Of a stretch of DNA of 64,000 nucleotides, positions 24,039-35,493 are shown piece after piece. The stretch comes from Pezizomycotina sp. ARF18 (taxonomy: Eukaryota > Ascomycota): NCBI GenBank assembly GCA_002224055.1, contig AZLU01000004.1:511405-575404 (forward strand). Direction: 5' to 3'. The notes under the pieces were generated by a model that was not told the origin of the DNA, did no database searches, and saw nothing but the letters and a program-made list of their open reading frames with translations. Both the position numbers and the translations under genes were made by a program. Numbering within the stretch: position 1 is the first letter of the stretch; each line of letters starts with the position of its first letter.

Positions 24039-25015
24039 ATGCAGAAACTCTTCGAAACGTTAGCATTTCATGCTCGCTTGGGCGAGATGGCGTCAGGAGC
24101 TCCCACCCGGAGCTTTTTGGCAGATTGCGACTCTATGGCAACCGCCGCCATGCCGCTGACCGTGTCATGCTCATGGAGGAACTCGGGCTCGCATGGTACG
24201 TGCGGTCATTGGTCGTGTGTACATCGTCGTACTACGTCCCTTTACTCCGCTGATGCGATACCGAGACGGCTACGGCTACGGCTGTTCTCGTAGAGGGGAG
24301 GGGGTGTTTTACCAAGTCGTGGACGACTTGTACGGTGGCGATGTTTGGAAAGGGCTAAGTAATGCAGAAGTGATAGAGGGAAGGAGGCCGCTAAAAATGG
24401 AAACACGATGACAGAGGTAAAAAAAAAAAAGTCCAATTTTTTTATCTCCGCATTGTCTGCAAGCTACGATTTTATTATAAAATTATATATTTTTCAGAGG
24501 AAAGGGGAGCTCAAGCACTTTTTTTTGAGTCCACGGCAAAGTGTTATATATAGAATGCTGACGTGATTTCCATCTTTCTGCCTCCCCAAATAGCTCCAGT
24601 AATAATGGACAATTGTTGCCCGCTCACGGTGGCTCACGACCGCGAGCGAAAATTCGAAGCCCTCCTCTACTTCGTCTTCCGCGCGCTCGCGGAGGCCAAC
24701 CGCGGCGAACGACCTACGCCAATAAGCTGCAACTTCTTGCGGATGAAAGCGACGAGCAGCTGCTGGGAAACTCCGCGGTTCCCTAGCCACGAGAGCATAG
24801 CGCCAAAGATCTGCGCCTTGATGCTCAGCGCAGCCGTCACGAGGGCAGTGCACAACGGCCTACCGGACGCAGTGACCGCGCGGCGGTGGGCGTGTTTGGA
24901 CGTTAGCCTCGTCGCGTACGATGAAAGATACGTCAGCGAGGAGATACTTTTGGGAGGGAGTCTGGCAGGTATTCGCCGAACTAACTTGGGAGTTGCAATA
25001 CCTGTACGTGCGTGA
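24039..25015 (+). CDS. Two-part gene of unknown function, frameshifted
   Basis: The first part (ATG 24039) reads MQKLFETLAFHARLGEMASG, and in shifted frames RHAADRVMLMEELGLAWYVR and GVFYQVVDDLYGGDVWKGLS. An AT-rich interval of about 60-90 nt with a T-rich acceptor (TTTTTCAG near 24497) looks like an intron. The second part carries ERKFEALLYFVFRALAEANR, then YANKLQLLADESDEQLLGNS in another frame, and near the end YFWEGVWQVFAELTWELQYL. The helical, Leu/Val/Arg-rich texture and an 'AWYVRSL' segment resemble the LRR-like part of fungal F-box or DUF7730-type proteins, but no defining motif is present, so this is a guess. Codons are GC-rich compared with the flanks. At least four shifts interrupt it. 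Confidence 0.35.
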
Positions 25016-27929
25016 GCGTGGGGTAGCGATATAAAATCAACGTATAAGATTAGTGTAAAGAAATATAAGCTTTATCATGGAATTATTTGTGAAATGTTAA
25101 AAAAAGACATATATTAAACAAGGAATATTGTTCTGGTTTGTTATTCATTGTATTCATATGTATTAGTCTGGGGACCCTGCGAAGTACTATATATGGATGT
25201 ATTCTTATGTAATTTACGTTTTTATTTCCCATACCTATATGTAAAAATACCTCTTAGGATGGGATACTACTTAGTTGACTAGAAAGAAAGAAATATCCTT
25301 ATACGAATATACTTGAGGGTATGAGGGGCGAAATGCAGGGTTACTCCCCCACTCACAGGACAATCACGTAAAGATCAAGAGTTGAAAAGCCATAAGGGGA
25401 TATCTGAAAAAAAGAAACAAAAAAGAAAAAAGTGGAAAATAAAATAAATAGTAAAAACAGGCAGGCGGCAGTATCAGCTCCCTATTAATAATATTCATAC
25501 TCAATAAGTCAGCTGCGTAGGTAGTGCTATATATTTCTTTTCTAAAGAAGATACTACAAAGGCTAGATAAATTCCCAAGTAATCTAGAGAAGGGTGATAC
25601 TTTTCAATAACAAACGATAGTTAAACACAATCTCTTATTACCCCAGATTAGTTTCCTGAATTTGCACGAAAAGTTAAGGATTACAGCAACGACGCTTTGT
25701 ATAGCTAGACAGATAGGAACGTTACAGTACACCCGACGCGGCACGCCCCTTCTCCGATACATTCACCGGCTGGGCAGAACTCAGAAGCGTAAAGATTTTC
25801 ATTCAGGAACTCCTTAAAATATAATGGTATCTCGTTTGTTTGCAAGATGAAGCCATATTGAACCGAGCATTGACAGTTCGAGTTCGTAGAGCCTGGCAAA
25901 CATAATCTCCCATCTATGCCAGGAGTCAGTCGAGAAGTAAAATCATTAGTTCGCATATTGGAAATGTGATTTGCAAGATCCGCCCCTTACTCGAGCCGCT
26001 GATAAGGTAATTATCGTGAGTCTTCGTCCAGTCGTCGAATACCTTTTCGTCGGCGACGTTTATCTCAAACGTTAGAACTCTGTATTGGCCGCAGCCAATC
26101 TCATAAACTTAATAACGCGCACTTCTATCACGACCACCGTATAAAAAATCCCCGAGAGAGAAAACGGGGGGAAAGGTGCACGGCGTATACGTGATCCCAC
26201 ATATGCCCACGAAATACACTAACAAACATATCCAACTGGGGTTCATACCCGCGCTCTCAACGTACTTGCAAGGCTGACTAGAACAGGATAGCTTAGAGGC
26301 TTAGAAGCATTTCCAGTTGGCGTATACAATAATTACGAAAGGACCTTTGTCTTTCCATGAAGAAAGCTGACACAGAATTTATACCAAATCCATACGGCAC
26401 TGGATGCCCTGTGTGCTTTGATCGGCTAGAAAAGAGAAAAAAAAACGATCGAGGGACATGATACTTCCATGCTCGCCAGGACGTTAGCGTTCATACCACG
26501 CAATATTTTCATTACATTGCTTTATGACAAAAAAGACGCCGTCGAGGTAGAATCTCACGGCGGAACCGCATACCGGATATTTAGGGTAACTATTAATGCC
26601 GAGCGTGGAGCTAGAAGGCATAGGAAACACATAGACACTCAAAGCGGATCAGACTAGAAATTAAATCTGTCTTGTATAAACCAATATGACGTTAGATGCA
26701 GCTTTAAATTATAGCATTCCCATGCCAAAGACCGAGAGGAGCGGCATACTTCGACGCCTACGACCCGAACGAAGACCTCCACCACGGCATATTTGATGAA
26801 CATCTGCTTAAAAATTGGAAGGGATCAAGATCAGCTCTGAGGGAGAGAGTGTAAACAGGAAGAATACGTCGACGGTTTCGAACGTACCATGGATAAACAG
26901 AATAAGAAAAACTATCTCGAAGTGCGTACCGAAGATTAAACGAAAACCGCATACTTCTATCTGGAGGGAAGGCGGGGTTATGGTATGAAGAACCTTCACC
27001 CCTACGATAGAGAAGAAAGTAAAGGATTTTATCCTACTTAAATGCTCATCAAGATCCTCACATACACGAGTAGTGCGGTCTGCAATGAAGAGAGAACCTT
27101 CGAAACCGAACTACGGATACATTAATTAGTAAGAATATAACCCGTTTCTTCTCATAAATGAAGAAACTCCCACGGATGAAGCATTATCCTTATACCGCCT
27201 GCAAGAACAAAAACACCAACTTCACACACCTTTATAAACCTAAAGCCAACGAACAACTTTTATCGAGAGTGGCATCGTGCGACATAGGCGGAGACAAATT
27301 GAATGGGATACCGGACATAAGCACCGTAACAACCTGGCTCCACGGTTCCTAAATACCCCTTCCGTCGTGAACATATTATGATCCTTGGAAGTCAGGAAGC
27401 GATACTACCATCCTAAAGGAAAGGGAACCTCACAAAACAAGAACCATGCAACCCACAATGACTTAGGACTTTGTCTTCCACTCATAGCGCCACAAACCAA
27501 AAGATTTAGCCATATGACTACGTACTCTATAAGCTTCAAAACAAGCGGCTTTCAGCATTAAAACCAGTAATCATCCCTCGAGGAGCCAATCCACACTATT
27601 ATAGGATCAAGGAGAAGTCCAGAATGAACTGCAGAATTATGATAACATTACTTCTCCCGATTCTTCAAGCCGGCACAGAAACAAGGATACGATGATCAGG
27701 GGAAGTACTGAACTGATACTTTCATTCTCCCCATACCACTCACGAAACAAAGCACTTGCTTGTCTGCGTTGACAAATTTCCTAAAAAAGAAGCGCCAAAT
27801 TAAATCATCAACAACTTTTACTAAACCTTCCGGACCCGACGTCATATTCCAAGAAAAGGTAGACGCCATAACTCCATAAACGCTTGAGCAACCCCTCTCT
27901 TCCTGCTGTTTCAAGTTGCCGCAGCAGGG

Positions 27930-28640
27930 AAGGAGACGATACTTTCATCCCAAAACGAAAAATACACATATCAGGAACATACAGACCAACTACAATTGTA
28001 ACGCCGGCGCTTTCTTCCATACGTCCACAAAAACAAAAAAGCCTACCCAATTGTCCACTTTGCATAAAACGCCAAAACTCAACCGTTTCTTATTATAGAG
28101 CCACCTGTAAATCCTCTACCATTAGGATACAGCCTCATATTTCTCTAGAAAATAGATGTACTATATATAGCCTTAAACGGGATACAATTCTTCTCCCATA
28201 TACGCAAATACAGATTTGATTTTGTCCGCACTCTTAAATGTTTCTCCGTCCACTAGGGCAATTATGGAAAAAACACTATCATAGATAGATCGGGGAATTA
28301 GCCAAGGAAACCAGAATACTACTAAAATGGGAGCCCGCAATATTATAATCATTTCAACAACACATCTCCCAGATATTCCAAAGCTCTAAACCACACGCGA
28401 TACGATTCGCCTTAAGGGAGTACTTAACCGATTACTTTTATCCCGAACCATCATGTAGCAACACCATACGACCTCACTTTGAAATCAGGACTGAAATCAG
28501 GAATTCCATCTTACCCTTTCATAACACCCACAAAAACAAAACACGGATTTCGAACCTCCCCCCCCCCCCATAAACACCCAAAGTAAGCGTTTCTTAGTAT
28601 AAAACGACTAGCAGTTCTCTACAGGGGATATTCCAGAACC
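27930..28640. repeat. Diverged tandem repeat, period about 495 bp
   Basis: Segments near 28013-28070 and 28508-28560 share TTTC-x-x-ATA, then CCACAAAAACAAAA. Segments near 28081-28131 and 28590-28640 share a CGTTTCTTA-x-TATA block followed by a CTCTAC block. The spacing between corresponding blocks is about 495-510 bases. The identity is low, so the array is old. Confidence 0.35.
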
Positions 28641-28999
28641 ATAAGTAGTCTTAGAAACGAAATCTACAATGATATAAAAACACTTTAACAAACCCCGTCC
28701 TCATTCTTCGATCGCGCAACGAGGATGGAGTACGGCGATCAGAGTAGATGCTGAACCGATACTCTTTTTTTTCTGAAACAGAAAGATCGTGCATCAAAGC
28801 GTACGGTTTCCTTCCCGTAAAACCAACTCATAGACTTCTCCCAATCGGTGATATTAGGCAAGACTGTCTATGGAAAGCTTGAAAGCTGCTACGACATGAA
28901 CGCCTTAATGACCTCTCACGCTTCTTCATTCATCTCCCGAAGCAAGCATGCGATGCTCACGGCAAGCCGATAATTTCATCATATAGTCTTATTTCTATC

Positions 29000-30290
29000 A
29001 GAAGAGGGGAGAAAATTTCAAGCCGCTAAAGCAAGTATATCGAGAAATGAAGAATACATCGATGCATACGCAGGAGATCAAGAATCCTTTCTGAACCCGT
29101 CCGAGAAAAAGACAGTGCATACTTCGACGAAACGGAGCCATAAGTAATGCAAGAGAGTAAATCACCAAGAGTCACGCATATTAGCCCACCATAAAAAGAC
29201 AGAAGGAAAGTGAAGGATGCCAACGTTATAGTACCCTCCGTAATAAAAAACGAGGAAAGCTGCAGATACCAACAACGTGCTCCGCTAGTGTAACTAAATT
29301 ACTGCAATGTTGGTTAAACTGCGGTTAGTTAAAAAAAGCAGTCAACGCGCCTCGCGCTGCTTTATACTTTTCGGCTTTGACAAAGTCAGACCCCTGTCAT
29401 AAGTCACTCCACGGAAAAACAGCAACGTCAAATTATATAACGCATGTAGAAAGAAAAGAGAAAAAAAGACACGTATTGTAACCTGAGTTACAGGAAGACG
29501 GGTCGGAGGATGATGATATTAAAGTAATTAAATGTCACCTAAACACCGTTATAGACCCGATGCATACTTCTAACTTCAGCAACAGTAGAGCTTTACGGCG
29601 CCGCTTGGATAATTACGATCACGCAAAGGCCAAAGAAATAACCACAACGTATGTGAGAAGAAGAAAAATTAAATACATAATCGTCCTCGCTCCATAGTAC
29701 ACTCTGTAACAAAGGCGAAGACAACGGATATCAAGAACACACTTCGAACCCGTGCCGCTATAACTACGTTTACTAAAATAAAAGTCGAAGCTTCAAGGAC
29801 AATTACGGGCTGCTTAAAAAAACGCCTGGACATCATCCCAGACGAAGTCTTTCGTATAGAGGAAAGCTAAAACCGACGACGGCAGTGGGCATAATTACTA
29901 CTAAAATAACGAGTTAAAAAGAGACGCCATACTGGATGTCGAAAAGAAGAAAGTAAGAAGCACGTATGTAACCATGTTGCAGGAAAACGGGCTGACGAGG
30001 GATAATCACAAACCTAAACGTCGTTCAACACCCGGCTACATAGGTAAATTTCAGCAACAGTTAAGCTTTACGAGGGCGTTGGCATACTTACGATCGCGTA
30101 AAGGCCAAAGAATGCAATTCATAAATGTGTGTAAGAAGAAAAGAAAGGAAAAGTAAAGAAATATAGTCGTCCTTGCTTCATACTACGCTCCGCGATAAAA
30201 TAAAAAAAGGGCTGCGGATATCGAGAACGCATCCAGTGCCGTTGATACTAAGCCACTAGTACGAGAGTGCAGCGTAGTGGCGATAGCTAA
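29000..30290. repeat. Diverged tandem repeat, about 470-485 bp unit, two to three copies
   Basis: Copy A (about 29475-29800) and copy B (about 29955-30280) share, in the same order: CACGTAT-x-GTAACC, ACAGGAA/GCAGGAAAACGGG, TTCAGCAACAGT, AGCTTTACG, TACGATC-x-CG, AAAGGCCAAAGAA, GTGTGTAAGAAGAA-like, ATA-x-TCGTCCT, GGATATC-x-AGAAC. A weaker third copy ends near 29240-29290 with AGCTGCAGATACCAACAACG. Spacing of the shared blocks is about 467 and 485 bases. No open frame is conserved between copies, so it looks like a satellite or decayed repeat rather than a gene family. Confidence 0.6.
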
Positions 30291-30632
30291 AACACCTACG
30301 AACGATTCCAATCTCAGCCCATACTCTCTACCCGCAAACCCGGACCGTTTCGTGCGCAAGGTATAGATAGCTACAATCACGTCAAGAATCAAGAATTGAA
30401 AAACCCATAAAAGGATGTTAGAAGAATAGTAAAAGGCATGTATCGCAATATATACTTTAAAAAAAGAAACTAATCAGCTTTCGATATACAATTTTCTCTC
30501 TCCCTCCCACTTCTCCCCCATCCCTTCCTTTCGTTCCTTCATGGAGAGCGAGAAAGACAACTTATGTATATAGTAATAGCAATTGCAAAAAAGCGTATTT
30601 AATTCTAAGAAAAAAAAAACAAAAAGACATCT

Positions 30633-30687
30633 GATATCCTCCCTTTTTTTTCCTCCCTTTTTTTTCCTCCCTTTTTTTCCTTTTTTT
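30633..30687. repeat. Short CCTCCC-T(8) tandem repeat
   Basis: The unit CCTCCC followed by about eight T occurs three times in a row, plus a partial copy, on the plus strand just beyond the 3' end of SEY1. On the SEY1 coding strand this is a purine tract (A runs with GGGAGG). It may lie in or near the 3' UTR; no function is shown. Confidence 0.8.
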
Positions 30688-30823
30688 ATTCTTTTCGTTT
30701 AATTTTTTTACTTCGTCGTTCTCGTGCCGTCATCATATAATTGTAAAAATGAACCTCCGGTGCGTTTGACAATTTTTTCCCTCGCCAAAGAAAATGATTT
30801 TCTGTGTACAATTTTATTTAATT

Positions 30824-33567
30824 TTATCTACTCGTCATCCTCGAAGGCGTCGCGCTGGGTCCTACCGTCCGGTCGAGGTTCCTCATGCGGATGTTTTCGC
30901 CGGAAGCGCGGCGGCCGGTGGAGCTGCTGGACACGAGGGGCGACATGGCCATCGGGGCGGGCTTGATTTCGAGGAAGTCGCGAAGTTTGCCCTGTAGAGT
31001 AATATCATCAGTTAGCTATTGTATCCCTTAAAATACAGTATTGTAAAAACCCCAGAAAAAAGAGAGATAAAAAAAAGGTCTTGGTTGAGCGAGGAGAAAA
31101 GATAATAAAAACGTACCTTTCCAACCTCCATAACCTGCATCCCCGTGGCCTGTCCCACGCTCATCATCGGACCCCAAAGGTTAAGCGTCCACGTGATGTA
31201 CGCGCCCGCACCCGCGATCAAGAGCATCATGAAGTACAGCGGGTTCATGATGACGGCCCACATCTCGTTCCAACCCAATACGAGCAGCAATACGTAGAAC
31301 CAGAAGGGTACCTGAGATACGGAAGAAATGGTACCCCTCTTCGCGTCCACGAACGCCTGGTCCGCTTGCCGCTGAAACGCTTCGGTTAAGCTCGCCGTCC
31401 GACCGGGAGTAAGGATGACCATAGTCTTGCTGGAGTTCGGCGAGCGGGTATCCTCTTCTTCGTCAGAGTCGTTGCCTTCCTCATTGTGGTCGATCGTGGT
31501 AGCCGCGCCAGCGCCACCAGTGGTGTTGGTGGGGCTTCGGGAGGCGCGGGGCCAATGAATTCGGAGAGCTTGGGTTCGGTGCCACTTTCGAGCTTGAAGA
31601 AGGCGAGGCGGGGATGAGCTGCTGTACGGCTTCTTTGGCCTTCTTAAAGCCCCCTCGATGTCGTCGGCCGCACGCCAGACGCGGGGCACGCCGGCATCGT
31701 CGTACCGGAAGGATTTGTCGAACATGGCCATGAGGCGCGTAAGCACGGCAGGCTCTCGGGTTTCTTCGTCGAGAACCTCACGGAGCACTCTCCACGCACG
31801 CTTCTTGAGGGAGTATACGGCACGGGCGTCTTCCTCTTTGGTCGAGTTGAGCGCCGACGATTTAGACAGGAAAGTATCGATCTGCGAGGAGACGGAGCTC
31901 GTCCACAATTCCCAGATCCGCTGGTATAGCGTTGGAGATATGGTCTTGAATTGGAACGGAACCCCTTCGTCGTCACTAGCGAGCTTGTTCTTGAGTGACC
32001 GTTCCATGCGGTTCAGCAACCTGACCATCTCCTCGCCTCTCAGTCTCGTTGCGACATCGTTGAGGTCTTTCTCAACAGCTGCCTTCTCTTCCTCGTACTT
32101 GAAGACGCCCTTCATGGAGCAGCTCTCAGCCTCCTCGTTGAAGGCGGTCAAACTTCCCCTCGAGTTGACTCGACGAGCGTCGCGAAGTCTACGCCGCCAC
32201 GCTTGATGCCCTTGATGATCGTCTCGGAGAAGATCGAAGTGGCCCGCCTGTGTGCGGCCGCGAGCTGGGCATTGAAGAGCACCGCAGGCGAGAAAGCAAC
32301 TTCTTCTCAAGCTCCTCGAGCTTCCGGCCGTAAACTCCCTTATGGTACCTGCTAGCCTGCTCCTTGAATTGCGTCATCGCGTCCGTCCGGGCTTTTTCCA
32401 TGGCCTCGCCGAGTCCAGGAAGCACCTGCTTGTTCGATAGCTTCTCCTCGAACGGCACGATGATCGAGTCGAACCCTTCAACGCAAACGACGGATATCTC
32501 GTCGCATCTGTACTGCGCGAGGAGCTCCTGCTGGGTGGGCAGGTCGAGGTCCTTGTTTTCGGTGATCATGCGCCAGATGTTTGCGGCGTAGTGGGGCAAA
32601 CCATCTGCGGGGATGCGGCGGTGGTAAGCGGGCAAAAACACCGCTGAGTCTTTCCCTTGGCATTGCCATTGGGGCTTGTGCTCGCCGACGTGGCATCCCT
32701 GAACCGCAGCCGCAGCTTTTTCGTCTCCGCGACGAATTATCGGGCTGGAGAATCTTGTGCGGTAGGGCAGTGAACGCGAAATCGAAGAAATCGTTGATGC
32801 GGGAGTTTTCCAAACCAGGGGGCTTCGAGAGGCCGTGCCAGATGTTATTCAGGTCGGCCATCAGCGTATTAGACAGATTCTCGAGCGGGGTGTGGCCGAT
32901 GTGGTCCCTGATGACGAAGAAGAGCAGGGACCGGTGCGCCGTGCTCTGGTCTTCTGGAAGAGCTGCAGGTTGACCTCGAACACCGTCTTGAGGAGGCCCA
33001 TGTTGGCTCCTTGGTAAAGACCCACCTGGTGCTCCCATATGTTCACAATGAGCACTTCCGTTGCGAGCGCGAACAGCGCCGATTTTCGCTCAAAGTCTTG
33101 GTCTTCACCGCGCTCTCTGCCGTCGGTTCCCTCGACGTCGCAAACGAGGATGCTGTCGGACATGGTGACCCTATCGGAGGAGCCGTCGGCGGTACCTGTT
33201 ATGTGGTCCGGGTCGGTGGCTTTCGACATCCATATACCCTTCGTCGTCTGCTGCCGCCTGGTCTCGTCCATGACGGGGAAGGAGGTATTGAAGAGGTGAT
33301 TGAGGAGCGTCGATTTACCCGTCGACTGCGAGCCGAAAACGGAGATGAGGTGGTAGGAGAAGCCGGCATTTAGGAGGTTCACATCCTGGAGGTATTCCGG
33401 GAGTGCCGTTCTGAGGGTAGCCGGTCAGCAACACCGTAGAATGAAGCAGGGGGACCTGATACCTACGTGAATTCCTTGTTCTCGTCGATGATCTGGAGCC
33501 CGTGGCCCAATTCCCCTTCATCGGGGTTGTACTTGCCGTTGCCATTAATGCCGTTGGCGTGAACCAT
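30824..33567 (-). CDS. SEY1: Sey1, atlastin-like dynamin GTPase for ER membrane fusion
   Basis: Fungal orthologue of atlastin/RHD3 that fuses ER tubules by GTP-driven dimerisation. Motifs in order: P-loop GSQSTGKST, switch [38 protein letters not shown] motif [15 protein letters not shown], then the helical middle domain ([41 protein letters not shown]). Two adjacent membrane helices follow ([40 protein letters not shown]) and a short cytosolic tail. Intron 1 is 33466-33411 (56 nt, GTAGGT, branch CTGAC, CAG). Intron 2 is 31116-30992 (125 nt, GTACGT, branch CTAAC, CAG); its last exon encodes [16 protein letters not shown] to the stop at 30824. At least eight one-base losses interrupt the frame (near 32951, 32736, 32650, 32283, 32158, 31645, 31610 and between 31500 and 31560), and each time normal Sey1 sequence resumes. 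Probably a whole gene behind consensus errors. Confidence 0.95.
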
Positions 33568-34972
33568 GGTGATGGATCTGGTAAGTCTTGGCCCGCCTGA
33601 TAATCCAGATATGAGATTGCTAAGCGCCGAACGGTTCGAATCAGCGTGCCTTGAAACTTTACCGAGCGGTTCGATTGATATGCAATGTCGTATGAAGCCT
33701 TCGACGGCTAAAGGTTGATGAAAAGCCTCTAAACTCAAAAGTGAAGAAACAAACGGGAGCTTCAACCAGCTTTTATGGAGGGGAGTTTGCTAATAAGTGG
33801 GGACAAATACGGATCGGTCGATGGATGCTGAGTTGTAGATAGCTGCAAGTAATAGACAACCTGGTAAGTATGGAGAAAGGATTGAGATAGAAAGAAGAAG
33901 AAGAAGAAGTGTAGTGTGAGATTATCTTTTATTTCGCAAGGATGGGATTAAAAAAAAAAAAAAAAAAAAAGCTCTGAGTTGTTCTTTTCCTTCCTTGCCT
34001 GCGTAGTATGTAGTAACAGCGTTATCCCGCACTTTTTCTTTTATTTTGCATGCATGAAATGCTGCACAACACGAATACAGTACAGCAAGCAGGAAGCAAA
34101 GAAAATAAACGAATAATATTGATTTACTGCTATATAAAATTAGATTGATAGAAGCAGTATAAGTCCTTTCAATCTACAAGTCCAAGTATCACGAGAATTC
34201 CTATGACGAAGTGCTTCTTGTCCTTCTTTTATTGAATGAGAAATCGTCATATGGTTTCGCCTTTGGCTACTAGTACAAGTTGCTTTACCTCAATAAAAAA
34301 AAATGTGATGAAAGGGGAGCTTTTTTGGAGACATGTGGCAGCAACTGACGAATCGGGATTCCTCAGCCCATCGCCGAGGGTAAAGGTCACGTGGTAAATG
34401 TACCTTCCCCGCAATTTTTGTGTGCGGAGCTACAACCTTGCAACTCAACAAATTTTTTGCGACCTCCGAGATCATATGAAGGAGGATCAATGGCTCATTT
34501 ACGAGCCGCTAATGTTGGATTTCAGCTAGGTACGGCTTGCAACTCCGTCTACTTTGTGATATTTTACGTCTCAGGAAGTGATTTGTCCGTGATCTTCAGG
34601 GATCTGTTCCTGATCAGTTGTTAATATTTGCATCACCGAAGGGTGCTGTGAACTATCGGGATGCCGAAATTATTGATCAGTCGGATTGACTTTCGGCCCG
34701 ATCGGGTGTTGCTCGGCGAACCGAACCGGGAACGACCGGCTTCTATCCGAGTAAACACCAATTCGCGAACATCACGAAAAACACTCACCTCGACTTCACG
34801 AAAAAACACCTAATCAACCATTTTGAATAATAAAATAATGTGTTAAAGGAAATTTTCACGAGTGAGCAAAATTCAGGAGAATGATTTTTGGAGCATGAAG
34901 GGTGATATGCCCAGTGATAATCGTGATCCACGGTCCAGTTGAGATTGCACAGAAGAATGTAAAGCCGACGTC

Positions 34973-35011
<39 letters not shown>

Positions 35012-35493
35012 CTGTTGGCTTTCAATTCCCTCCTGATTAGATTTTATTTAGATTGTATATTTATTTTAATTCCAACTGATTCTTATCTTCAAAATAAAAA
35101 TCAAATACTGGAAACAACCTCCCCTGCAGCTTCACCGGGCATCATCTTCATTTCACCTTCTCACCTCCATCACTGAAGATCTTCACTCGCAGATTTATGA
35201 ATGAAAATTCCCTCATCGAACAATGTGCCTCAAGAAGTCAAACGAACTTCAACACGGACAGCCTGTAGCGGCTACTTTCATCTAGTTTTCCCGTCCTCGA
35301 AGGACTTTCATTTTCACCATTGCCGTGGCTACTACTTTATTAACCAACCTTACTTCATCTTCAGTATCAGCTTACCCAGGGCAGCAGTTTAAAACGTAGG
35401 TGACCTTGAAGAGGGATCGAATCCTGAACTGGACTACTTCTGATCCTTAACCGTGGTGTGTACATCTTCCTCTCGATTTCGTCCCGCACTAAC
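33568..35493. other. Intergenic region between divergent genes, with long poly(T)
   Basis: Holds the SEY1 promoter side (minus) and the leader of the next plus-strand gene. An A run lies at about 33951-33970, a GAA repeat at about 33895-33910 and a run of 38 T at 34974-35011. The GC-rich patch 34660-34760 carries short inverted words (CCGATC/GATCGG, CGGTTCG-like) but no stable element I can name. An open frame with ATG at 35201 (63 codons) may be an upstream exon of the next gene; a GTAGGT donor follows it at about 35396. Confidence 0.4.

Larger units (their letters stand above)
25020..30440. other. Gene-poor stretch with A-rich plus strand and diverged repeats
   Basis: No gene family is recognisable across 5.4 kb. 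From about 26.4 kb onward the plus strand is rich in A and C, and short words recur (AAAACAAAAA, CCTTCGAAACC-like, GATACTTTCAT), as expected of an old tandem repeat. Two stretches can be aligned by eye and are listed separately. Open frames up to about 110 codons (27884-28219) occur but follow the base skew. A run of 12 C lies at 28558-28569. Confidence 0.4.

Noticed and set aside
25020-30440. CRISPR-like or integron-like array in the repeat region
   Set aside because: Repeats are long (about 480 bp), diverged and not separated by uniform spacers; the genome is eukaryotic.
32478-33038. Programmed ribosomal frameshifting as the explanation for SEY1 breaks
   Set aside because: At least eight shifts would be needed in one gene, no slippery heptamers or pseudoknots are evident, and unrelated genes show the same lesions.
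30824-33567. SEY1 as a decayed pseudogene
   Set aside because: Amino-acid conservation, both introns and the end of the protein are intact; only indels are seen, without nonsense substitutions, which is not the pattern of neutral decay.
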